From positions 20,294,413 through 20,358,412 of the forward strand of contig OY804589.1 of the NCBI GenBank assembly GCA_963680875.1: DNA of 64,000 bases. Reading direction: 5' to 3'. The notes below the pieces were generated by a model that did not search any database, was not told where the DNA came from, and was given only the letters and a program-made list of their open reading frames with translations. Source of the stretch: Bathymodiolus brooksi. Taxonomy: Eukaryota > Mollusca > Bivalvia > Mytilida > Modiolidae. Positions 1-10,989 of the stretch are shown here, piece after piece. Position 1 is the first letter of the stretch. Each line of letters begins with the position of its first letter. The translations under genes were made by a program, and so were the position numbers.

Positions 1-176
1 AGTGTCGACGTTTCTCAAAATAAAACCTGATGAGACATTGACTCTGAAAGCCGACGTTTGTTGTGTGAAAATATTGCGTACCATCTCTGGAAAAGTGGAG
101 GAGGGTTATATCGTTTAAGGTAAGATTATATCGGTCTTGGACGCGGTTTCCTGTTTGCCTGTGTTTGGATGGTATG

Positions 177-522
177 TCAGTGTCTTAGATATAGTATTCT
201 GATTTCCGGGTCCTCTGGTAATATATTAAGTTCAATAGACGGACTGTTGGAAGACTGAGGACTGTGAATTCGTCTTCTTTTTGCAGGACTATTGGATGGT
301 CCATGTTCGGAGGAAGCGGGTCTCTGAACTAGCATCCATGGTCTCACTTCAGGTCTTTCGGTGACGGAGCATTTACAAAATTGACCACAAACGGGACAGG
401 TATTTGTGTAGTTGTGGGATGTTGCAGGATTAGGTTTGAGAATATTGGATGTGGGTTTCCATGTGTCTAGTGAGATTGCGCTTCTCCATAAACTGTTTCC
501 CACATTTTTCACACACGTACTT
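177..522 (-). pseudogene. C2H2 zinc-finger exon, degenerate (copy 1)
   Basis: After the acceptor TTTTCTCGTTTCAG the frame encodes [20 protein letters not shown] and METH, a perfect C2H2 finger, then a TAA. A 50-bp deletion relative to copy 2, at a GAT repeat, removes most of a second finger. The frame downstream encodes CPVCGQFCKC and a basic patch PAKRRR. Both copies share the stop, so it was probably already broken before duplication. It lies in an intron of the phosphatase gene on the same strand. Confidence 0.55.
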
Positions 523-862
523 CTGAAACGAGAAAATAGAAACCCATGCTATGCTTGGATAAAAATTGCAGTTGTATTTTTATTGCTGTTTTGAGATTTG
601 ATTGTCTTTTTGTTTGTGTGATGCATATATTTAGTGGAATGACTAGATCCCTTCTTTAGTCTTGTAGCTTGTGCATTTCTGTTTTCCTTGGTCTCGTTAT
701 CTACTCGTGTATCTAAATACGTAGTAATGATTCCCAAACGGAGCCTCGTTATTTGTCTTTCCTTTTTTCATTAACCATACTATATTTAATAGTTATGTTT
801 CATTTATCAAACCCAATGGAGCTTTGATTAAAATGTAAACACATAATAAAAAAAACACTTAC

Positions 863-895
863 GTTATTTTTATCCATCTTCATGCTTACTTGAGC
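863..895 (-). other. Candidate 33-nt exon before the zinc finger (copy 1)
   Basis: The minus strand has acceptor TGCATTCTTTTCCAG, 33 nt, then donor GTAAGTG. It encodes [11 protein letters not shown] in phase 0, which would join directly to KYVCEKC of the finger exon and offers an in-frame ATG. Inferred from splice signals and frame only. Confidence 0.4.
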
Positions 896-1754
896 CTGGA
901 AAAGAATGCATATTTAATAAGACTACATTACATACCACCTGTCCTACTTCACCGAAAATCAGCCAGGAACGGAATGACATTAATAAAACTACACTCGTTC
1001 GAGCTTATACACTTGACGTAATGCATTCTTTTAAAATTATAACAATATGTAGTAAGATTGTTCAAATAACTCGTATCATATTTCATTTTTCTGAAAGATT
1101 CATACTAAAAGTAAAAACTTTACAATATGTAGCAAATGGAAAACTAGTGTACAAAACGAAAATAATTTTACCTTTAGCAATATGTAAACTTTCCTCGTTT
1201 CTTCTTTTATTTGTATAAATTCTTTGTATTCTGAAAAAAAAAGACGTTACGTTACACAATCATCAGAATTGTGGAAATATTACTAGGAAAAGAGCATTTG
1301 TAGAAAACTTGCTAAAATAAATAGTACCAGCGAAAAATTATGGTACCTTAATTTTTTCTGAAAAGGAACGGGTTTGATTTTCAAAAATCTTTCAATAGTT
1401 TGAAGGAAATTATAAGAATATTGATTAAAACGTGTAAATGGGAAACAGATTTTCTCCATAGAAAACAAAATGTCACAATACGATCAGTCATTATACACGA
1501 CTATTGATTTTTATAAAATGAAAGACTGTTTCCTGAATTAAAAATCAACGTGTGAAAAGACTACATGAATAAATTTGAAAACAGAAGATAATACTGATTG
1601 AAATATGCAAGTATAGTAGGATTGAGATGCTTACCTTCGTTCGAATATAAATTCTCCACTATATTCCACAAGATAAACACATCCTGTCACTATGAAAGTT
1701 GTAGCGAAAATGCCGATTTTCAAATTGAAAAATACAAAGGTTAACATTTCAATA

Positions 1755-2165
1755 TGATTGGACGAAAGAAAAGGATTCAACAAATGGCCAAGCATAAATG
1801 ATACAAAAGCTCTCATTGGACATATAAGGAGAACTGTGGTTGGCTAATGGAAAGAAGGATTGTGGCATTTCATTGGTCGAATTCCCAAGGTTTTCATTGG
1901 TCGATATTTAAGCGGGGAAAATGGATTGCCTATGGGAAACTCCCAAAAGTTTCCGAATTGACCCCGAGATTTCTCCGAAGAAAAAACGTTGGGAAAACCC
2001 CGTGAGAAAAAAGGCGGGGCGAATTATCTCCCTTGCACTTCCCATTACGTCACTTCCTATAAGTCATTTCCGGTGACTTCCGGTCACTTCCGCTGACGTC
2101 ATTTCTGGTGACTTCCGGTGAGACCACTTCCGGTGACGTCATTTCCGGTGATGTCACTGCTCCTC
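1755..2165 (-). promoter_or_regulatory. Promoter-like cluster: CCAAT, ETS and CRE motifs (copy 1)
   Basis: Two perfect CRE palindromes TGACGTCA (2094-2101, 2134-2141), a near-CRE at 2045, and ETS-type ACTTCCGG at 2076, 2111 and 2126. Towards the zinc-finger exons are four CCAAT boxes (ATTGG on this strand at 1757, 1815, 1872, 1896). A donor GTAAGC at 1634 could end a first exon. The order fits a minus-strand promoter, possibly of the decayed zinc-finger gene. The ETS/CRE part is also a short tandem repeat, so chance expansion is possible. Confidence 0.45.
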
Positions 2166-2212
2166 ACCACTCCTCCTCAAATACGCACCCGATTCAACAT
2201 GACATACTACTA

Positions 2213-2312
2213 ACGGCGTACGAACTCACAGCGTCAGTGGTGATATGCACTGATTGTACCGGTAGTTGTATATCTAGTTACCACACGATCACGACAACGA
2301 CAGCCCCTGTTA
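2213..2312 (-). repeat. SINE family A, tRNA-like head only
   Basis: Reverse-strand tRNA-like head with B-box-like GAGTTCGTAC and the family signature of a Gly/Val-type A box. Truncated before the body. The copy in the second block is at about 58438-58538. Confidence 0.65.
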
Positions 2313-2353
2313 AATATCGGATGTCAATTTATTCCATATAATATTGTAAATAA

Positions 2354-2442
2354 GGGTAATAACAAAATTACCGAAATCCGAACAATCTTACAAAGGGAAA
2401 GTCAAAATTCATAAGTATATAAACAGACAAATTCAGTAATAT
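2354..2442 (-). repeat. Retroelement 3' tail fragment
   Basis: Starts with AAATAAGGGTAATAACAAAA and contains the hairpin GGTAAT-AACAAA-ATTACC. This is the shared 3' terminus of the reverse-transcriptase family seen at 43186 and 3120, here 5' truncated. Copy at about 58573-58661. Confidence 0.65.
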
Positions 2443-2444
2443 AG

Positions 2445-2957
2445 CATCCTACACTATAATAATAAAAACGTAGATATAAATTTTAATACGCACTAGGCGA
2501 TTCTGCAATACTCTCTATTATGTACGCTGACATTCAAAAGATTGGAAAACCAAATAAAAAGCATCTTATGGAGCAAAAACACGTAAGGGCATAAACAGGA
2601 TAGTCAGCATTCGGGCTATGGTCACATATGCCCGAGGAAGGAGAACAATAGTCTTAGTAATAATTACATTATTTAGTAACTTTTCCAAACATGTGCAGCA
2701 ATATACCAGCTTCTCCTGCATATGGTGTTTACATCTCGCAATTGATTCGCTATGCAAGGGCCAGTAGCAATTATTCTGATTTCCTGAAACGTCATCTTCA
2801 TCTGAGAACCACGCTACTGGATCAGGGCTATACAAAGATTCGCCTTATTCGATCTCTTAAAAAGTTTATATTCCGATACCAATATCTTGTCGAAATATAT
2901 TCCGTCTCTGCAGAAAAAATTATAAGCGATGCATTTCCATATAGTGAAAATGTATAA
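2445..2957 (+). pseudogene. Reverse transcriptase fragment, Penelope-like family (copy 1)
   Basis: A 5'-region piece leads into an open frame with [31 protein letters not shown] and LLDQGYTKIRL, the C-terminal part of the widespread [12 protein letters not shown] reverse-transcriptase family. I believe these are Penelope-like, though I am not certain. The catalytic YIDDV part is missing, so it is an internally deleted copy. Confidence 0.7.
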
Positions 2958-3119
2958 AGATAAAGAAGTTAAAAATGTCAAGGATAATTTTTTTTGTCAA
3001 TGTTTGAAGTAAAAATATTTTTGACATTTACGTCACCGAATATGGTACTGCTTTGACAACTATTTTACATATTTTGTTCCTGTATTTAAATACTGTTACA
3101 GTGACAGCCGGAACCTTTG

Positions 3120-3333
3120 AACCGTAATGAGAGCGGGAGGTTTGGCGCCTTAAAATCTGATTCAACCCACCATTTCTTTAGAAATGCCTGTACCAAGTCA
3201 GGATCATTACGGTTTTCACAGTTTTCCGGTTGTTGACTGATTTTGTCTGTTTATATAATTATGAGTTTTGACTTTCCCTTTGTAAGATTGTTGGGAGTTC
3301 GGTAATTTTGTTATTACCCTTATTTATATGTAG
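3120..3333 (+). repeat. Retroelement 3' tail (copy 1)
   Basis: Tail of the reverse-transcriptase element: CCGTAATGAGAGCGGGAGG at the start, TGTACCAAGTCAGGATCATT in the middle, and the GGTAATTTTGTTATTACC hairpin at the end. It follows the reverse-transcriptase fragment in the correct order. Confidence 0.72.
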
Positions 3334-3500
3334 CAACATTCGAGCAGCACCTGCATATGGAGTATATATCTCTCAGTTGATACGATATTCCTGAGCTTGT
3401 GATCCCTATCAGGATTTCCTTGATAGAGGATTGCTGCTAAATAAGGAAGCTACTGAACCATGGGTTCCTCTTAGTTAAATAAAGTTTTATTTAAGGATAT
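3334..3500 (+). pseudogene. Second reverse transcriptase fragment (copy 1)
   Basis: Directly after the tail comes another, more diverged stretch of the same region: [20 protein letters not shown], a stop, then [18 protein letters not shown]. It belongs to an older related element into which the first one appears to have inserted. Confidence 0.65.
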
Positions 3501-3689
3501 GTCGATAGAAGATGATATTATTGCCAATATTAAATAATCACATATATGTCGATAGAAGATGATATTATTGCCAATATTAAATAATCACCAAAAAACGCTT
3601 ATACCTATTTTTTATATAGAAAGCGTTGTGTATTGTATTCATATTATATATACTTGAGTACAACTTTTGAAAACCTTATCTTGTGCAAT

Positions 3690-3842
3690 AAATGCCTATC
3701 ACCACTAAAGTAGTGAGTTCGAACCCCGTTCATGGCGAGGTGTACTCGAAACAACATTATGTGATAAATTTGGCAGTGACTTGCGGTAGGTTGGTTGCTT
3801 TCTCCGGGCACTCCGGTTTCCTCCACCAATAACGCTGACCGC
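3690..3842 (+). repeat. SINE family A, 3'-truncated (copy 1)
   Basis: Forward SINE with B box GAGTTCGAACCCC and GGCGAGGTGTACTCGA, ending abruptly at GCTGACCGC. Copy 2 (about 59870-60070) continues to the normal SINE end. The 314-bp deletion here joins the SINE body straight to the Tc1-like element. Confidence 0.75.
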
Positions 3843-3844
3843 AA

Positions 3845-5110
3845 GAAAAGCGTGGCAACAAATATTTTTTTTTAATTTAATATTTTCAAAAATAATTTAG
3901 ATTTCATTGCACACAAATGAATATATTGTCCTTACAAACAATATCAACAATAAAGTGGAACATGAACGTACAAAAAGTCGTAATTCACAACTTCCTGATT
4001 TGCAAGACGTGAAACATGATGAATTCACACATAAATCCACAATGTCAGTATCTTGCCCAGGCCCCGTTGGCAGTAATGGTAGCTCTACATCTTTTTTGCA
4101 TTCCTCTGATGATTTGTTGGAACTTGTACCGTGGAATAACGTTCCATTCAATGATGAGCGCATTTTCCAATTCCTGCAAGGAGTTGAATGGATTATGATT
4201 CCCTCGAATTTGTCTGTTTAGCATGTCCAAAACATGTTCAATAGGAGCCAAATCAGGGGAACGACTCGGCCTGTGTAATGTATTAACATTGTTGGCCTGT
4301 AAAAAGTTCATGGAGGGACGAACGGTGTGTGACCAAGCATTGTCCTGCTGAAAGACAAAACGATTGTTTCTGTGCATGAACGGCATCACGACAGGGCGTA
4401 AATGTCATCGCAGTAGCGCTGTGCATTCAGCGTTTGTTTTATCACAATCAGGTTGGTCTTTCCTGCGTATTGCTCTCCGCCCCACAACAGTAGCTAACTG
4501 CCACCAAAGCGGTCAACTGTCATAACACAAGCCACCGCAAAGTGTTCACCAGGAAGTCTCCAGACACGAATGCAACGATCTGCAAACTTTAGTGTGAATC
4601 GAGATTCATCCGAAAATAGTACTGTGCTCCAGTTTCGGCGCAATTGCTGATTTGTCCATGCGTGTCGCTGCATTTTGTGGTGGACAGTTAACTCCATACT
4701 TGTATGTGGTCTTATATATTTGATACGACAAGCTTTAAGTTTATTGCGGACTGTTTGCGCGGATATGCGGATTCCAGTTGTTCTCCGTACTCTGTCGACA
4801 ATCCTTGTTGCTGGTAAGAAGTGGTCACGACCTGCTGTGATCCTGATGTAACGTTCTTCTATAGGAGTGAGACGTTTTGGTTTACCGGATCTTGGCCTAT
4901 CCTTAAATGTCCCAGTGGTCCTGAAACGTTATGCTAACCTCCATATGGTAGCACGGTTAACACCAAATGACACAGCAACGTCATTTACAGTCATTCCACC
5001 TGCCAACATACCGATGGCGGTCATTCTGTGGAAGTCCTCTACGGCGCTACATAAAACTTTTGTTACAAGAAAAATGTTTTTCTTCTGTTTTGAACTTTAT
5101 TCAAGAACAA
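3845..5110 (-). pseudogene. Tc1/mariner-type transposase, degenerate (copy 1)
   Basis: Minus-strand pieces carry the DDE triad context: FSDESRF (in 4494-4697), FQQDNAWSH and SPDLAPIEH (in 4045-4389). An N-terminal helix-turn-helix region ([22 protein letters not shown]) lies at about 4700-5040. Frames break between the pieces and in the N-terminal part, so no active transposase is made. I could not define a matching right terminal inverted repeat. Confidence 0.88.
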
Positions 5111-5149
5111 ATTGTCGATGAAATAAACTTTCGGAAAGCATAAACAAAT

Positions 5150-5320
5150 ACTGTGATAATATGTGTCGTCGTATAACCTGGTTCTGTGATGAACTAATTA
5201 TGTAGATATGGTGATAATATGTGTCTCTGTGATACCTAAATTTTGTAAATACTGCGATATTATGTGCCTCTCTAATACCTGACCTGTGATTAAATAATTA
5301 TGTAAATATTGTGAACATAT
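5150..5320. repeat. Degenerate tandem repeat, about 60-70 bp unit
   Basis: Three imperfect units each containing GTGATAATATGTG or a close form and TACCTG/TACCTAA. Also in copy 2 at about 61645-61815. Confidence 0.5.
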
Positions 5321-5392
5321 CGTTATGCATCTTTTTAGTAAGGACTTGTCATCACTCTTTTGTTATTGATAATCTAATTAGGCTACCAATTT

Positions 5393-5505
5393 TATAGTCT
5401 TTGGTTTGACCCGATCGGGGCTAGAAGCCATGATCTAACTTCAATTCAATCGAGACCAGCATGGTAACTATAACACCACGGATACGGCTAAATGAGCAGA
5501 AGTCG
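5393..5505 (-). repeat. SINE family B head fragment
   Basis: Reverse-strand tRNA-like head recognised by TTTGGTTTGACCCGATCGGG and the downstream A-box-like region. Same family as 17725-18066. Copy 2 at about 61898-61985. Confidence 0.6.
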
Positions 5506-5887
5506 TATTAGTGTTCAGTATGATGAGGAATAACTAAAGGTTATTACTGACCAGTAGAATAAAGTATAGCCGATTAAGTTTTGAGCGAACAAAATACATT
5601 TTTAAATCGTTGTTCAATCACGTGGAAATTCAAACATGATATCGGGTTTTTTACTTTAATTACAAACAGTAGAATTTATCCCATCTTACAATTTGGTATC
5701 TCGGGTTGTGCCACTCAATTATATGTTTTACATGTAAACGAGGTGCTTGACATATTTGGTCAGTCAAAAGTCGGAACCAAACATTCACAATATAAAATCG
5801 TCTAAATCATTTTGTTTTTGTATCTCTTCCGAATTACTCATTAATTCGTATCTAAATTGATTTCTTTGTCTTATCTACTGTACATAC

Positions 5888-6118
5888 CTCTGACACTAAC
5901 ATCTACATGTTCTAGATTGGTATTAACCCCACAACGATATCTACCGCCGTCATTTATTTGAACATTATAGATAGTCATAGATCCACTATTTACATTCCCA
6001 TATTTAGTTCCTCCTTGGGTTAGGCTAGACCATCCTAGATCCGTTTTCTTTTGCCAATAGTAATACGACAATTGCAATGTGCATGTTAAGGTAGTATTAC
6101 TCCCCCATATGGCTATCG
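5888..6118 (-). CDS. Ig exon 3 of gene 2
   Basis: 231 nt, phase 1-1. V-like Ig domain with TTLTC, YYYWQKK, KYGNVN, and DGGRYRC. Acceptor TTTTCAG, donor GTATGT. Positional counterpart of the gene 1 exon at 62384-62614. The next exons of this gene (TSP1 onward) should lie off the left edge, since in gene 1 the first TSP1 exon is about 8.2 kb further along. Confidence 0.88.
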
Positions 6119-6189
6119 CTGAAAATAAATAAGCGTAAGCTTCAATAGAGAACACGCGTAAGTTGTTATAATTCTTGTTTCTATAATGT

Positions 6190-7540
6190 TCTTTAGTGGC
6201 TATGTTAGCATCAAAGACATGGATGGTCAATAAGTTCCTTCAGGGTTCATGTTAGTATTAAGGACATTTATGGTAAAAATAAGTTCTTTGGTTATCATGT
6301 TAGTATCAAAACCATTCATGGTGAATAAGGTCATCTAGTGGCCATGTTTGTATTAAGGACAGAAAGGTTCAATAAGATTACTTAGTGATCATGTTAGTAT
6401 TTAGAGCACTCATGATCAATACTGTAATTTAGTGGTCATGTTAGTATCAAGGACAGTCATGATAAATAAGGTCCTTCAGTGGTGGTAATCTTAGTATCAA
6501 GGAGAGTCATCGGTAATAAGATTATTTAGTGGTCATGTTAGTATTTAGAACACTCATGATCAATAAGGTCCTTTAGTGGTCATATTTGTATTAAAGACAT
6601 TCAGGGCCTATTAGGTCATTTAGAGGTCATGTTAGTATCAAGACCAGTCATGATGAATAAAGTCATTCGTATTAAGGACAGTCATGGTCAATCAGGTCCA
6701 TTATATGTCCTATTTGTAATAAGGACAGTCATGGTCAATAATGTCCTTTATATGTCCTATTTGTATTAATGGAATTCATGGTCAATAAGGTCTTTCATAT
6801 GTCCTATTTGTATTAAGGACAATCATGGTCAATAAGGTCTTTTATATGTCCTACATGTATTAAGGAGAGTCATGGTCAATAAGATCCTTTATATGTCCTA
6901 CTTGTATTAAAGAGAGTCATGGTCAATAAGACCCTTTATATGTCCTCCTTCTAGTAAGGACAGACATGCTCAATAAGGTCTTTTATATGTCCTACTTGTA
7001 TTAAGGACAGTCATGGTCACTAAGGTCTTTTATATGTCATATTTGTATTAAAGACAGTCTTGGTCAATAATGTCTTTTAAATTTCCTACTTGTATTAAGG
7101 AAAGTCATGGTCAATAAGGCCTTGTATATGTCATATTTGTATAAATGACAGTCATGGTCAATAAGGTATTGTATATGTCCTACTTGTATTAAGTAGAGTC
7201 ATAGTCAATAAGGTATTTGTTATGTCCTACTCGTAGTAAGAACAGTCATGGGCATTAAGGTCCTTTATATGTCCTATTTGTATTAAGGACAGTCATGTTC
7301 AATCAGGTCTGTTATATGTCCTAATTGTATTAAGGACAATCATTGTCAGCAAGGTCCTTTATAGGTCCTATTTGTATTAAGGAAAGTCATGGTCAATAAG
7401 GTACTTTATGTGTCCTATTTGTATTAAGGACAGTCATGATCAATACTGTAATTTAGTTGTCATGTTAGTATCAAGAAAAGTATTGTTTGATAAGGTCCTT
7501 AGGTGGTAATTATGCTATGAAGGATAGTTATGGTAGATTA
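6190..7540. repeat. 47-bp minisatellite next to Ig exon (copy 1)
   Basis: About 28 units of a 47-bp repeat, consensus beginning GGACAGTCATGGTCAATAAG and ending CTTTTATATGTCCTATTTGT. The part near the Ig exon is older and more diverged (GTGGTCATGTTAGTATCAAG); the far part is more uniform. It lies in the intron between Ig exons 2 and 3 of gene 2. Confidence 0.92.
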
Positions 7541-7544
7541 GGTG

Positions 7545-8135
7545 GTGAAATCTTGATGAAAAGATGATTCCCATAGACGTTGTAAATATCTGCAAATAAA
7601 TATGTCTACTTGTAAGGTACGTCATGCGTTCATTTTACACCTCGTAAAACGGCATTCAAATGATAAATTTGACTAAACACCACATCTTTCTGATATTATA
7701 TACAAACCGCATAACCATAGTCAGTCATATCATCAAAGCTGTGTTGCGCTTTACATAAACATGATTAAGTGTGCTTAAGTTATAAACAGAGAGTTCCCAG
7801 CATTTATACTGAAAAGCCGTTAGAACAATATACAATTCTAAATTCACTAAACAATCATTTAAATGTTTCGTCTTTTGAATTGCTATGCCCAATGAAAACA
7901 AAGCTACATGTATAATTTCGTAACATAACAAAAAATGTAACATTGCGGAGGATAGCAGAACACTGTATTGCATGTGTAGAATATTGTGTAAAATTGCATA
8001 TTACACTGAGATCGGAAACCAACATACACAATATAACAATCTATATCTCATTCTTTCTGAAATTTTTGCCGGGCTTCATCTTAATGTATATGCATTTATT
8101 GGTTTCGTTTGACTGCACTTTTCTAATTTACTTTG
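7545..8135. other. Intron, nothing recognised
   Basis: AT-rich sequence between the minisatellite and Ig exon 2 of gene 2. Open frames are short and without recognisable motifs. Confidence 0.5.
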
Positions 8136-8140
8136 CGTAC

Positions 8141-8368
8141 CTCTAAAGACAATATTAATTTGTAATTGTTGACTACCAGTTGTACATAAATAACTACCAC
8201 CGTCATGTGGATCAACATTATAGATAGCCAGATATCCAATATTCACATTCCCGTATTTAGCACCTTGTTGAAGCATAGACCAACCAGAATTGATCAATTT
8301 GTACCATTGGAAAGACAATCCTTGTAGTGAACATGTTAATGTAGTTGTACCTCCTTCTATTGCTATCA
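8141..8368 (-). CDS. Ig exon 2 of gene 2
   Basis: 228 nt, phase 1-1. V-like Ig domain with TTLTC, FQWYKL, AKYGNVN, and DGGSYLC. Acceptor AATTTCAG, donor GTACGC. Closely related to its neighbours at 9684 and 5888, so the three arose by exon duplication. Confidence 0.87.
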
Positions 8369-8913
8369 CTGAAATTAGATTAAAAAGTGATTCACAAACT
8401 CTACATAGAAAACATTCTTATACATGCTATAACCCAGATGTTGCTGTCTTCGGTTATTAAAAACCATATTTCTATTTCTGGTATTAGAATAGACATATTA
8501 AATTATTGTCTTTTGTAACTTCGATATAGATAATACTAAAAATGATCTTATCTTTCAAATAGTTTTTCAGAAGACATCAACACCTTGTTGAAAAGTATTC
8601 GGTACAGATGACGCAATATGGTATTGGCAATTCGATTATTTTTCAAAGATGACCATTGTTTCACTATTATATCGCACGATGGCCTTGTGTACTATTTTTT
8701 AATGTTTGAGGCCATCAACTATCTTTATATTATACATGCATGCATGGCAACTTCTGTGTCACGACGATTAAATATACTTTGTCTGAAGTTCAAGATTCAA
8801 CTGTTCTGTATGACATCGCTGCTCACCAAGTTATATGTAGGGGTTGATACTTTACTCGTATGGCAAAACACTGTCATGATCGCATCTTTTTCACTAAGAA
8901 GGAAGTGCTGAGC

Positions 8914-9127
8914 CCATAAACTATATAATACATAGCTAGTGGACCCATGCAACTATATAATACATAGCTAGTGGACCCATACAACTATATAATACATAGC
9001 TATTGAACCCATGCAACTATATAATACATAGCTAGTGAACCCAAAAAACTATATAATACATTGCTAGTGGACCCATAAAACTATATAATACATAGCTAGT
9101 GGACCCATACAACTATATACATAGCTA
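8914..9127. repeat. 32-bp tandem repeat
   Basis: Nearly seven units containing AACTATATAATACATAGC and TAGTGGACCCAT, in the intron between Ig exons 1 and 2 of gene 2. Confidence 0.9.
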
Positions 9128-9683
9128 GTTTAATCCTCCTACTTGTTATTGAAGTGTATATTCCAGGGACAGCACGTGAGCGGTCATGTATATATTTGTA
9201 GGTTCAATTTTCGCTCTGTTTTCAAGATTATGCAGACCAATTTTGGATTTGTTCCTACAGTGAAGTATAATTTGTTTTCCATTATATTCGGAATGTTACA
9301 ATTTAGCATAACAATATTGCAGTTATCCAATACCGAACTTTATGTTGTGCATGTAGAATACTGTTGAACTGCAAATTACCCCGAGATTAACAGAAACAGC
9401 GTATACTCTGAGTCACCCTTTCCAAATGCTATGGAATTCATAGTTTCTGTAAATATCCGTTTGCTAACAATAGTCAACTTTTTAATTACATCCGATTACA
9501 TGACATTTCTAAGACAAACATCTTAAAAACGTGTTGTTAATAATTTCGCTGAGACGGAGCGATATGATAAATACAGTCTGTATACAAACATTCATTTAGT
9601 CATTTGTTCTGTTATGTTTGCGGTTTACTTCTTAATGCCTATTGTTTTCGCTGGAATTATCTTGTCTTATCTACTTTACTTAC

Positions 9684-9911
9684 CTATAACAGTAACTTGT
9701 ATATAACTTAGTTGTGAACCACCTCTGCAATGATACTGACCCTTGTCACCTGGATCAACATTATATATAATCAGAGATGATGTATTCACATTCCCGTATT
9801 TAGCTCCTTGCTGAAGTGTAGACCAATTAGGATTCACCCACTTTTGCCATTGGAAAGACGACCCTTGTAAGGGACATGTCAATGTAGTATTACTTCCTGA
9901 TATGGCTTCCA
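9684..9911 (-). CDS. Ig exon 1 of gene 2 (tandem paralogue)
   Basis: 228 nt, phase 1-1. V-like Ig domain: TTLTC, FQWQKW, KYGNVN, and DKGQYHC. Acceptor TATTTCAG, donor GTAAGT. It belongs to the next gene copy downstream of gene 1 on the same strand. No signal-peptide exon was found upstream of it, so the 5' end of this gene is open. Confidence 0.87.
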
Positions 9912-10942
9912 CTGAAATAAGTTCAAAATTGTTAAGCAGTAAATTATATGTATCATTTACTTACAGAAAAGACAAATGGCATTTCAAAAATAAATAAACA
10001 AAGCAATGCGGGAATGACTAAAGAATGTTTTCTCGTGTTTATCTATGCTGTTATACAGAGGATAAATGGCACAAGTACCAACATTAATATTATATGAAAG
10101 TTTAACAAACAGTGCTTTGTCGTTTCTCACCATTTTTTTATATGTGTATGAAACGAAATAAACAACTAATTCATAATAGTAACAAAAAGATATTACACAA
10201 ACCTTATTTATTTGTTTTGAGATTGTACAAGTATTGTCCTATGTATGTAACAGTGTCCATACATATTTGTGACAATATTTGCCCTATTTGCTTTCTGAAA
10301 AGAAGTTGTTTTAACTGAAAACAAAAACGTTTGATAAACCTTAATTTCTTTTGGTTCTAGATGTCCTTTTTGAGGAATTCCCGATTTAACGCCGACAGAA
10401 AGAAGCAGACAATGATATATTGCATTTTTTTCAGATTTTGGTGGACTACTTTAAACAGTCTTCTTTCGATCTGTCAACTATATGATAATACTATCATTTG
10501 TGTATATGCGTACATAAATGGGATAATTGTTTATTGTTCTTAGCTCCGCCTTTGATAAGTCATTTTAACTACGAGATAGGTATAAACATTTGAATCTACT
10601 TTGCAAACTCCGACACGTTAAAAAAAAGTGGAAAGTAAGCTCCATCAGAAGTCGATTCTATATTTCTATGCTTTTCACGTAGTAAAGAGGGGTAAATTGC
10701 CACCCCCTTTCTGATATGTCGTCCATACAGATCTGACATAAATCAGGAGAGGATCAGGTTCAAATAACTTTATATATATATTTATAGCTGACTGAAAAGT
10801 GGAAAATTGTAATTATCTTTAGTACACACAAGTAAGCATTAAAACCTTAATGTTGTACAACATATCCATAGAATGTGATCACAGTTTTTCCCATATGGTA
10901 TGCTTATATTAATTGTTAAACTCATAGAAGAAATTTTGCATT
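9912..10942. other. Region upstream of gene 2 Ig exons, no exon recognised
   Basis: About 1 kb of AT-rich DNA where a signal-peptide exon of gene 2 might be expected. I saw no minus-strand short exon with an ATG, a hydrophobic run and a phase-1 donor. The exon may lie further upstream beyond the transposons. Confidence 0.4.
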
Positions 10943-10989
10943 CACTACAAAGTCAAGAAATTCTGAATAGACCAGTTTTTGTGCTAAAA

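Larger units (their letters stand above)
1..7540. repeat. Tandem segmental duplication, copy 1
   Basis: This block repeats at 56181-64000 (base 1 matches 56181; base 6118 matches 62614). Most of it is about 98-99% identical by eye. Differences seen: a 50-bp deletion near 416 and a 314-bp deletion near 3843 in this copy, a 48-bp direct duplication at about 3541-3588 in this copy only, and extra minisatellite units in the other copy. The left end lies outside the window. Confidence 0.95.

Noticed and set aside
1631..1816. 61-codon minus-strand ORF as a coding first exon
   Set aside because: The differences between copies that I noticed all change amino acids, and splicing at the donor would put a stop in the next exon. 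It is better seen as possible untranslated sequence.
3907..4221. 104-codon plus-strand ORF (and its copy at 60402-60716)
   Set aside because: Antisense of the Tc1-like transposase, whose minus-strand reading has recognisable DDE motifs.
6190..7540. CRISPR-like array
   Set aside because: Units follow one another without unique spacers and vary internally, in a eukaryotic intron: a minisatellite.
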